From: Solobacterium sp. UBA3691
Lineage (GTDB): Bacteria > Bacillota_I > Bacilli_A > Erysipelotrichales > Erysipelotrichaceae
DNA length: 64,000 nt
NCBI GenBank assembly: GCA_002372175.1
Contig: DFIS01000021.1
Coordinates: 30,583 to 94,582 of the forward strand
Direction of reading: 5' to 3'
Of this stretch, positions 25,795-34,800 are shown piece by piece. Each line of letters opens with the position of its first letter. The stretch's first letter is position 1. The position numbers were made by a program, and so were the translations under genes. Under the pieces are notes generated by a model, which made no database searches, was not told the origin of the DNA, and was given only the letters and a program-made list of their open reading frames with translations.

Positions 25795-25863
25795 ATATGT
25801 ACCCCACCATCCTTTTGCTTATTTATGATACTTGATTAAGCAGAATAAACTTATCTGGTTTTT

Positions 25864-25869
25864 ATTATA
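25864..25869 (-). promoter_or_regulatory. -10 box for BspA-like gene 1
   Basis: A perfect TATAAT on the minus strand inside a long AT-rich stretch (about 25850-25960). The -35 is poor (GTTATC with a 17-nt spacer). The leader is about 65 nt. Confidence 0.5.
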
Positions 25870-25982
25870 AGCATTTTTACAAATTCGATAACATTTTTTG
25901 TGTGTATAACCAAAATTTAAGGCAATAATTACAAAAACAAGTATTCAACTGCGTCTGTTTGACCTATTTCCAGTGTATGAAA

Positions 25983-26022
25983 AGAGGCTGTCCTCCGGTC
26001 AATTCCGGTATCCAGCCTCTTC
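25983..26022 (-). terminator. Terminator of BspA-like gene 2
   Basis: A 9-bp stem AAGAGGCTG/CAGCCTCTT with an inner CCGG/CCGG stem, about 33 nt after the stop of the second giant gene. The sequence between stop and hairpin is nearly identical to that after the other copies. Confidence 0.8.
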
Positions 26023-26054
26023 TTTCATTACCTGTCTGCTTATTTCGCAGATCT

Positions 26055-29000
26055 TTACTTCAGGGTCACCTTGACATTGAACGTCGTATTCGGCTTCGCT
26101 GTCTCGTTGCCCTTCATGAATACCTGGATCTTCACCGTTCCGCCCTTATACTTCAGGTTCGCAGGAAGCAGGTTACTGTTGAAGGCGATCGCATATGTGT
26201 CATTGCCAAGCTCTCGCATCGTGAAGACTTCCTGTCCTCCCGCCTTCGGTGATACATAGGTGATCCTGTCGATGCCCGCTACAGTATCATCTGTCAGCGT
26301 GATCTTCACTTCTGCCAGACTGTAGCTGTCCAGCTTATGCACTTCGGCTTTCTTCTTGTCGATCACCGCTGAGGACTTGCCCTGTGTGACTGTCAGTTTG
26401 GCAGGCTTGGAAGTGAGCGTTGTCTCAGTTCCGTTGACCTTGTAGGTCGCTGTTACCGTGTACTTGTCTGTATGCAGTACCTTTGCGCCATCCACGATGG
26501 AGATATTGATACTTCCGTCTTCGTTCTCCTCCCACTCGAACTTCTCGCTCACATCGATCTTTGCCTTGTTTGTGACAGTGACGTTACTGAGCTCATACTC
26601 GAAGCAGTTCTTGAACGCAGGTGTCATGGTCACTGCTGTACCCGGACGCAGGACATCGATCTTACCCTTGCCCTTCAGCGTTACACTCTGTGCTAAAGCC
26701 TTATCGATGACCTTGATCTTTACGGTCTTCTCAACGGTCACACTGCCGCAGTATGCATTCACCGCCGCAGTATATGTACCTGCAGGCACACCTCCGTTCT
26801 CCGTCAGTTTGATTACATTACCCTCAATATCGATCGTGAACCGGTTCGTCAGGTCGTTTCCGGACGCATCCCTGATCTCCGTGATTCCAAGTACTGCAGC
26901 ATCTTTGTTGTAGTTCTTGGTCGAGGCGGTTATTTTGACAAAGCTTTCGGGAATGCGCAGGTTGATATTACCGGACGCTTTCAGCGTGAGCTTCACTGCT
27001 GTTGCCTGTTTCAGCGTCTTTACTGTGACCGGATACTCAACACCGTCAACACTGAGGTAGACCTTGAAGGTTCTTGCCTTACTGCCGTCAAAGTATTCTT
27101 CTGTCGATACACTGAGCATACCGTCTGAGATCTCTGCCGTCAGACCGTCGACCTCAAAGCTGTACGGATCATCCGTATTCTGCGTACTGCTGGTTCCTTC
27201 GGCGATCCTGCTGATCGTTACATCATCTTCCGCAAAGACTGCAGGTGTGATCTTCCAGCTTGTGACAGCTGTATCATCCGTTCCCGGATTGAGCGTCAGT
27301 GATGCAGGTTTGACCGCCATCTTCGGCACTGTCGGTGCGGCTTTGACTGTTACCTTTGTATTGACCGGTACCGCCCATCCGGCAAGCTGTACCTGAAGAT
27401 TCATCTTCGCATTCTTCTTCAGCTTCCAGTTCTCACGATTCGCACCGAGATCATACCACAGCATCGTCTCTGCGCCGTCGCTGTCAAGCTCCAGCCACGG
27501 GATCGTATCCGCAGTTGTCACATTTTCAACAGTGTCGCCCTTGATCTTCAGCTGCTTTCCGTCATCGAAGAAACTGTTCAGTGTTACAGCAGATACCGTT
27601 ACCTTCGGCAGTTTCTTGTTTACTGAGATCTTCAGCACCTGATCCGATGTGTACGGCTTGCCGTCTATGACCAGCGTGATCGCTGACTTATAGCTGCCCT
27701 TTACCGTCTTCAGTACTGCCGCATCCGTCGTTACATACTCTGCCTTCGGGATGATCTCCACCGTCAGGTCATCATATACACGCAGATCGAAGATGTTCGA
27801 TACGGCACGGTTCGTGAACTCAGCACTCTGGATCTTTGATTCTTCCTTCGGCTCTTCCGTATTATTTCCGGTTCCGTACGCATTGAACGTATTCATATTC
27901 TGCTTCAGTGTCAGCTGTACACGCACAGGTGTATAGTCCGTTGAAAGCAGTGCTACCTTCACCTTCGTATCGATCAGACGTACACCGTACTGCTTCAGAT
28001 CTTCACGGATATCCTTCGTGACGACATCCACACGGGTCCTTGCATAGTATTCAGCACCGGTCTGGTCTGTGATCGTTGCCAGTACATATGCTGTACCTTC
28101 TGTCTCACCGGCTGTGACTGTACCGTCATCTTCTACTGTGATGAGTGGTGTTTCACCTTCTGCATACGGTTCATTTACATCGTTTTCTACCGACCATGTG
28201 ACACTCGCTGTCTGGAAGCCTTCCGGTTCAACCACGTTCAGTTTCAGCGAATCACCCTGATCCAGAATGATGTAATCACGGTCAAGTGCGACAACTTCCT
28301 TCTCTTCCGGTTCGCTCTCTTCCGCACTGTATACTCTTATCGTAAAGCTTCCTTCCAGCTTTCCGTAAAGATCATAGATTGTGCCTTTCTTCGGTGCAGG
28401 ATAGAAATTCTTTGCCTTGTCCGCTCCCTCAACCAGGATCAGTCCTTTGGTAAGTTCTTCATTCACTGTGATATGTACGGTTCTCTGACCTGTCGTCAGG
28501 TCACCTGCGTCATAATCCAGTGTATAGTCGGTTGCCGCAAGTTCTGTACCATTCAGTTTGACCACCATCGCAGAAGTATCCAGTTCTTCTCCCGCCTTGA
28601 CTCTTGACGGCAGGTTCTCGATGGTCAGATCAGGCTTACCCGGTTCAGGTCTTGTTTGCATCACGCCTGCATAGTATTCATATGCCTGGAAGTTGACGCC
28701 CTTGTCAGTATAGACACACATATCGGCAGGAATCGGCAGATAGTTGTTTGCTCCCTCATTAACACCCGGATGTGCTGTCTCGATCATCGGGTCACTGGCA
28801 AGGATCAGCTGCAGGTCTCCGTCATCGGTCTTTCCTGCCCCGCTGTATTCCTCTGTTCCGGGCTGATAGTACTCTGTACGGGCAAATGCATCATCTTCGA
28901 TCATTGTGACTGATTCGGGGATGTAAAGCAGCGTTCCGTTCAGGGCATTCTTGAAGGCTGCCCAGTTGATCTTCGTGAGTGTTTCCGGCAGAGATACGAT

Positions 29001-31481
29001 CTCAAGATCATCATCTTTCTCAAACATCATATCGCCGAGCTCGGTCACGCCCTCTTCAACGACAACTTTCTTTAACAATGCGTCATTGAAGAATACCTGT
29101 GAACCATACTCGACACCCTTCATGATGACAACTTCCTCAAGACCGGACACCGCAAAGGCACGTGAGCCGACCTTTTTCAGTGCTGTTGGATCACTCAGAT
29201 TTACCTCCTTCAGCGACAGACAGCCCTGGAACGCTTCCATGGGGATCTCCTCCACGGCATACTTGAAGTTTACTGTCTCCACTGTCGGAAGCATCTTGAA
29301 GTAAGTCGGATTCGGAGGCATCACATAGATATTCAGTACCTTCGGTGCTGTCATGATGATACTGACATCGTTGTTGAAGTATTCATCAAAAGTCGCAGGA
29401 TCCTCGTAAGGAAGCAAGAAATGTGTAACCACATCCCGATAGCTCTGATCAGGATCTCCGTAAATGTAGTTAGGGAAATCATTCAGATCTGCGAAGAACT
29501 GATTGCCTCCGAAATCAGCGGCTTTCCAGTTGATCGTGTTCAGTTTGGTATTGTTGGCAAGAGCTCCGCCATACATTGATTTCAATGATTCCGGAATGGT
29601 GATCTCAGTGATCGGTGTATCGGATATTGCCCGGCACTCCAGTACTTCGATATGACTGTCAGCGAGGATATCGTCAGTCAGTGAAGTACAGAAACCGAAG
29701 GCATCGGTACAGATTCGTTTCTGATATGTGCCGAATTTGACAGTGTCAAGTTCTGCGCATTTGTAGAATAACTTGAACGGTAGATATTCGATCGTTTCAT
29801 TGCCGAAAATCACACCCTTGATGCCGCTTTCCGCAAATTGTTCAGCACCATACTGAGTATAAGTGTAATTCCCGATGGTAAATACCGATTTGAACTCAGC
29901 CTTGGTCAGATCAACAGTGATCTTTGCGGCCGGGTCAAAGGCTTTATAGAAGCCCCAGGTACTGATATATCCCGGTTTCATCACAAACGTTGAGATATTT
30001 GCGTCGTTTTCAAACGCCGAAGTAGCGATATACATCCCGTCTTTGGATGTTTTAACACTCTTCAGATTGGTATTGTTGTAGAAACCTGCGTACGGGATAA
30101 AATCGGAAGATCCGCTGCCGAAGATAACACCGCTCAGTCCGCTGAACGCAAATACCGCATTGGCGCCGCCGTTCTCATCACCGGAGAACTTTGTCTTGGA
30201 CAGATCTGCCGTAACATTGGCACTTGGGTCAAAAGCATTGACAAAAGCACTGCTCTGAATTGAGCCGACCTTTGTGAAATCAAACTTGACCAGAGATGAG
30301 CAGTCCGCAAACGCCGCATAACCGATCTCATCAATATGACCCTGAATATTTACCGTCTTCAGTTTGTTACAGTTCAGGAATGCCCTCGTAGGAATCGCCT
30401 GACCGATATTACCGTTCGGTGTCTTTACAGAAGCCGGAATATTGATCTCTGTCAGGCTGCTGTTGGCAAATGCCGAATATCCGATAAACTCCACTGAAGA
30501 AGGAAGGGTGACCTTCCCGATGCCCGAGCATCCTGCCAGAGCATTCTGCAGGATACAGATCGTGCCGTCCTTTACCTTCAGATCACCGGTATAGTTGGGA
30601 TCCACACGTACCAGACACTTTCCTGCATAATATGCACCATCCACATAATGATTACTGATAAATGCAGGAATTGCGGAAAGAACGTCCTGTGTATCAAGCA
30701 CAGGTGTGATCATTCCGCCGCCGCTTCGCGGATAACTTCCGTAATCAGAAAAACTCTTTCCGTTATACTTTCCTTGTACATAAAACAAATTTCCGGGAAT
30801 CTCTCTGATCGAATCCGGGAAGCTGATCGAATTGATCTCACTGTCAAAATCATGATCCGGTATGTACTCAGTAACAGCCTTCCCTGAATACTTGTCAGGA
30901 ATCACGATATCCACTGCACTGCCGCTGATCTCCGTAAGCGTAACAGAATACGTACCATTCTCTTTCAGCGTATATTCCAGCGTATACTGTTCTTCACCGG
31001 CTTCAAGTGTAACTGTTTCTGCGGATGTCTCTGTTTCTTCTTCGCCTTCTTCCGCAGGCAGTTCTGTTTCCGGCTGGACTTCTTCGCCCTCTTCCTGTGG
31101 CAGTTCTGTTTCCGGCTGGACCTCTTCGCCCTCTTCCGGCGGCAGCTCTGTCTCCGGCTGGACTTCTTCAGGCTCTTCCGTCTGTTCCGGTTCCGTCTCG
31201 AAAGTGATTTCTTCCGAGACTTCCTCCGGATCAGGTTCAGCAGTATTCTCCCCTTCGGAAAGCTCTGCCTCCGTGCTTTCTTCATCTCCGGTTTCTTCAG
31301 AATCTTCTTCTGTAATATCCGGTGCCTCTGTTTCTGTTGTTTCGGCAGTTTCCTCTTCCGAAACTATCTCTGCAGCTGTCTCTTCCTGCGTTCCTTCACC
31401 AGGCTCACCTTCCGCTCTGATTGACGTAGACATACTGAAAAACATAGCCGCAGACATGATCAGCGATAACAATCGTTTCAT
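26055..31481 (-). CDS. Giant secreted BspA-type leucine-rich-repeat protein 2
   Basis: An 1808-residue paralogue of the neighbouring giants. A signal peptide spans about 1-24 (ends TSIRA). A very acidic linker of about 140 residues includes three tandem 14-residue units of the EEVQPETELP type. LRR_5 repeats run from about 190 to 960 (for example ALAGCSGIGKVTLPSSVEFI). Big-like Ig domains and the shared C-terminal module follow, ending NVKVTLK. The C-terminal module is almost identical to that of protein 3 through most of its length. No anchor signal is visible. The linker sequences LPPEEG and LPQEEG only superficially resemble sortase motifs and are N-terminal. It has its own promoter and terminator, so it is monocistronic. 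Confidence 0.9.
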   Translation of the reverse strand: MKRLLSLIMSAAMFFSMSTSIRAEGEPGEGTQEETAAEIVSEEETAETTETEAPDITEEDSEETGDEESTEAELSEGENTAEPDPEEVSEEITFETEPEQTEEPEEVQPETELPPEEGEEVQPETELPQEEGEEVQPETELPAEEGEEETETSAETVTLEAGEEQYTLEYTLKENGTYSVTLTEISGSAVDIVIPDKYSGKAVTEYIPDHDFDSEINSISFPDSIREIPGNLFYVQGKYNGKSFSDYGSYPRSGGGMITPVLDTQDVLSAIPAFISNHYVDGAYYAGKCLVRVDPNYTGDLKVKDGTICILQNALAGCSGIGKVTLPSSVEFIGYSAFANSSLTEINIPASVKTPNGNIGQAIPTRAFLNCNKLKTVNIQGHIDEIGYAAFADCSSLVKFDFTKVGSIQSSAFVNAFDPSANVTADLSKTKFSGDENGGANAVFAFSGLSGVIFGSGSSDFIPYAGFYNNTNLKSVKTSKDGMYIATSAFENDANISTFVMKPGYISTWGFYKAFDPAAKITVDLTKAEFKSVFTIGNYTYTQYGAEQFAESGIKGVIFGNETIEYLPFKLFYKCAELDTVKFGTYQKRICTDAFGFCTSLTDDILADSHIEVLECRAISDTPITEITIPESLKSMYGGALANNTKLNTINWKAADFGGNQFFADLNDFPNYIYGDPDQSYRDVVTHFLLPYEDPATFDEYFNNDVSIIMTAPKVLNIYVMPPNPTYFKMLPTVETVNFKYAVEEIPMEAFQGCLSLKEVNLSDPTALKKVGSRAFAVSGLEEVVIMKGVEYGSQVFFNDALLKKVVVEEGVTELGDMMFEKDDDLEIVSLPETLTKINWAAFKNALNGTLLYIPESVTMIEDDAFARTEYYQPGTEEYSGAGKTDDGDLQLILASDPMIETAHPGVNEGANNYLPIPADMCVYTDKGVNFQAYEYYAGVMQTRPEPGKPDLTIENLPSRVKAGEELDTSAMVVKLNGTELAATDYTLDYDAGDLTTGQRTVHITVNEELTKGLILVEGADKAKNFYPAPKKGTIYDLYGKLEGSFTIRVYSAEESEPEEKEVVALDRDYIILDQGDSLKLNVVEPEGFQTASVTWSVENDVNEPYAEGETPLITVEDDGTVTAGETEGTAYVLATITDQTGAEYYARTRVDVVTKDIREDLKQYGVRLIDTKVKVALLSTDYTPVRVQLTLKQNMNTFNAYGTGNNTEEPKEESKIQSAEFTNRAVSNIFDLRVYDDLTVEIIPKAEYVTTDAAVLKTVKGSYKSAITLVIDGKPYTSDQVLKISVNKKLPKVTVSAVTLNSFFDDGKQLKIKGDTVENVTTADTIPWLELDSDGAETMLWYDLGANRENWKLKKNAKMNLQVQLAGWAVPVNTKVTVKAAPTVPKMAVKPASLTLNPGTDDTAVTSWKITPAVFAEDDVTISRIAEGTSSTQNTDDPYSFEVDGLTAEISDGMLSVSTEEYFDGSKARTFKVYLSVDGVEYPVTVKTLKQATAVKLTLKASGNINLRIPESFVKITASTKNYNKDAAVLGITEIRDASGNDLTNRFTIDIEGNVIKLTENGGVPAGTYTAAVNAYCGSVTVEKTVKIKVIDKALAQSVTLKGKGKIDVLRPGTAVTMTPAFKNCFEYELSNVTVTNKAKIDVSEKFEWEENEDGSINISIVDGAKVLHTDKYTVTATYKVNGTETTLTSKPAKLTVTQGKSSAVIDKKKAEVHKLDSYSLAEVKITLTDDTVAGIDRITYVSPKAGGQEVFTMRELGNDTYAIAFNSNLLPANLKYKGGTVKIQVFMKGNETAKPNTTFNVKVTLK
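31048..31173 (-). repeat. Three tandem 42-bp (14-residue) acidic repeats in BspA-like protein 2
   Basis: The coding sequence repeats a 42-bp unit three times, encoding EEVQPETELPxEEG with only the x position changing (Pro, Gln, Ala). The unit length is a multiple of three, so copy-number changes would lengthen or shorten the stalk without shifting frame. Confidence 0.85.
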
Positions 31482-31763
31482 ATCTCTACCTCACTGATGG
31501 TCCCTGTATATTATTGCTCGTCAGAAGATGCAGCGAATTATCCGATAACTCTCTGCAGGACTGTAAAATGCTGATCGAGTCAAAATATACACGACCAAAC
31601 TCATACCTCAATTATATCCCTGCCCGTTACATTTTTAAATGAAGTTTACACACAAAACGTACATTGGACTCTGTCCGGACACTGGCTGTAAAACCATATT
31701 TCCCACATATCCAAGGGTACACCGGTTAATTGCCGTGAAAATGTCTCCGTACGGATAGATAAA
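31482..31763 (-). promoter_or_regulatory. Upstream region of BspA-like gene 2 with promoter
   Basis: About 280 bp without a gene. On the minus strand a promoter TTTAAA-N17-TATAAT is visible with the -10 at 31611-31616, giving a leader of about 120 nt. GAGGT lies about 6 nt before the ATG. The long leader has no riboswitch or other structured element that I recognise. The left part next to the terminator (31640-31763) shows nothing recognisable. Confidence 0.5.
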
Positions 31764-31795
31764 AGAGACCCTGCGGTCATCCCGCACGGGTCTCT
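31764..31795 (-). terminator. Terminator of BspA-like gene 3
   Basis: Same hairpin as at 20053-20084 (AGAGACCC/GGGTCTCT with inner TGCGG/CCGCA). Together with the adjacent spacer to the stop codon, it is an essentially exact repeat of the first gene's 3' end. Confidence 0.82.
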
Positions 31796-31829
31796 TCTTT
31801 CGTTGCCTGTCTGCTTATTTCGCAGATCT

Positions 31830-34800
31830 TTACTTCAGGGTCACCTTGACATTGAACGTCGTATTCGGCTTCGCTGTCTCGTTGCCCTTCATGAATACCT
31901 GGATCTTCACCGTTCCGCCCTTATACTTCAGGTTCGCAGGAAGCAGGTTACTGTTGAAGGCGATCGCATATGTGTCATTGCCAAGCTCACGCATCGTGAA
32001 GACTTCCTGTCCTCCCGCCTTCGGTGATACATAGGTGATCCTGTCGATGCCCGCTACAGTATCATCTGTCAGCGTGATCTTCACTTCTGCCAGACTGTAG
32101 CTGTCCAGTTTATGTACTTCGGCTTTCTTCTTGTCGATCACCGCCGAGGACTTGCCCTGTGTGACTGTTAACTTCGCAGGCTTCGATGTGATCGTTGTCT
32201 CGGTTCCGTTGACCTTGTATGTCGCTGTTACCGTGTACTTGTCTGTATGCAGTACCTTTGCGCCATCCCTGATCGAGACCGCGATACTTCCGTCTTCGTT
32301 CTCTTCCCAGTTGAACTTCTCCGTCACATCTGTTTTGGCTTTGTTTGTGATCGTGACATTGCTCAGTTCATACTCGAAGCAGTTCTTGAACGCCGGTGTC
32401 AGTGTTACAGCTGTACCCGGACGCAGGACATCGATCTTACCCTTGCCCTTCAGCGTTACACTCTGTGCTAAAGCTTTATCCACAACTGTGAACTTCACCG
32501 TCTTCTCTACATTTCTCCAGATACTGACAGGTGCCTGCATTGTCGCAATGTACGTTCCGGGCTGCAGACCTGCCCCTGCTTTCAGCGTGATCACATAGCT
32601 CTCAGCTTCGATCTCGAACTGATCCTTCAGATCCGGTCCTTCCGGATCGTTTGCGGCAGTGATCCTGGAGATCTCATAGCCGTTGTATACAGACTCTCTT
32701 CTGAAGTTCTTCGTTGCCGCTGTGAGAGTGACCTTACTTCCGGGGATACTCAGGTTGATATTTCCGGATGCCTTTACCGACATCGTAATTGCTGTACCGC
32801 GTTTCAGTGTCTTCACCGTCACAGGATACTCAATGCCTTCAACAGATACATATACCTTGAAGGTTCTTGCCTTACTGCCGTCAAAGTCATCGTTTGTGGA
32901 AACATACAGATATCCGTCGAGAACACCTGCCTGCAGACCTTCATAGACAAACGGCAGATTATGTCCGGTATTCTCGGAGATATTCTTGCCTTCTGCGATC
33001 CTGCTGACATAGACATCACTGTCTTCAAATACTGCCGGCGTGATCTTATAGGTGGTAGCTGCGACATCAAATGTTCTCGGGTTAAGCTTCAGTGTCTTTG
33101 ATTTGAAGGTCAGCTTCGGTACTGTCGGTGCAGCCTTGACTGTTACCTTTGTATTGACTGGTACGGCCCATCCGGCAAGCTGCACCTGAAGATTCATCTT
33201 CGCATTCTTCTTCAGCTTCCAGTTTGCATTGTTTTCACCAAGCTTGTACCACAGCATCGACTCAGCACCGTCACTGTCAAGCTCCAGCCACGGGATCGCA
33301 TCTGTAGTTGTTACGTCTTCTACTGTGCCGCCCTTGATCTTCAGATACTGTCCGTCATCGAAGAAACTATTCAGTGTTACAGCAGATACCGTTACCTTCG
33401 GCAGTTTCTTGTTTACTGAGATCTTCAGCACCTGATCAGAGGTATAAGGCTTATCATCGATCATCAGCGTGATCGCCGACTTATAACTGCCCTTGACCGT
33501 CTTCAGTACTGCCGCATCTGTTGTCACATACTCTGCCTTCGGGATGATCTCCACTGTCAGGTCATCATATACCTTCAGGTCAAAGATGTTCGATACGGCA
33601 CGGTTCGTGAACTCAGCACTCTGGACCTTCGATTCTTCCTTCGGCTCTTCCGTATTATTTCCGGTTCCGTACGCATTGAACGTATTCATATTCTGCTTCA
33701 GTGTCAGCTGTACACGCACAGGTGTATAGTCCGTTGAAAGCAGTGCCACCTTTACCTTTGTGTCGATCAGACGTACACCGTACTGTTTCAGATCCTCACG
33801 GATATCCTTCGTGACGACATCCACACGGGTCCGTGCATAGTATTCAGCACCGGTCTGGTCGGTGATCGTCGCCAGTACATAGGCTGTACCTTCCGTCTCA
33901 CCGGCTGTGACCGTACCGTCATCTTCTACTGTGATGAGTGGTGTTTCACCTTCTGCATACGGTTCATTTACATCGTTTTCTACCGACCATGTGACACTCG
34001 CTGTCTGGAAGCCTTCCGGCTCAACCACGTTCAGCTTCAGCGAATCACCCTGGTCCAGAATGATGTAATCACGGTCGAGCATGACGACTTCTTCGTCTTC
34101 GCTGTCGGATGCCTTACCGCTTTCTCTCATGACTTCCCAGTTCAGTCCTGCCTGTGCAAGCTTTTCCTGGTATGCCTTCAGCTGCTCATCCGTAGTCTCA
34201 TCAGGCACATAGACTGTTCCATCCTTCTTCAGGTGCTGGAAGACACCCGGCTCAAAGGTAAGACCATCGGGATCGGGATTTGTAAAGTGCAGTTCCTTTA
34301 ATCTGTCACTGCCATAGAAAGGACATGTTATGGTCGGATCAGCAAGGTCCGGATTATTTAATCCGCTCCATGTGATGGATTCAAGAGTCTCCGGGAAGAT
34401 AATGCTTGTCAGCCTCGGATTCTCCTTGAATGCATCATCAATATTGGTGATATGGCTGTCACGCAGATCGATCGTCTTCAGGGCGTCGCACTTGGAGAAT
34501 GCACCGCCGCCGATCTCTGTCAAAGGACTGTTCTCACCAAGCACCAGTTCCTTCATCAGGTCGAGATCCTGGAAAGCGCCGGGTTCAAGGGCATTGATTT
34601 CAAGTCCGTCTTCGAATTCAAGGTTCTTGATTCCTGCGTACCCAAAGGCACCGCGGTCAAGGCCGTATTGCGTGTAGTGATTTACACATACTGTGCCTGT
34701 GTAATACAGAATGTTGCCCTGATCATCCCTGACAGGAGCAGATTCATTTTTAACGTTTCTTGCGTAATACTGAGAAATGAATACAGCAGGATTGGACCCG

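Noticed and set aside
31048..31173. LPPEEG/LPQEEG/LPAEEG as sortase signals, and internal NPGTDD/NPRTFD as sortase B signals
   Set aside because: They lie in the N-terminal linker or mid-protein, with no following hydrophobic helix and basic tail at a C-terminus.
31482..31763. Riboswitch in the long leader of giant gene 2
   Set aside because: No recognisable aptamer core or terminator/antiterminator pair; only a promoter could be supported.
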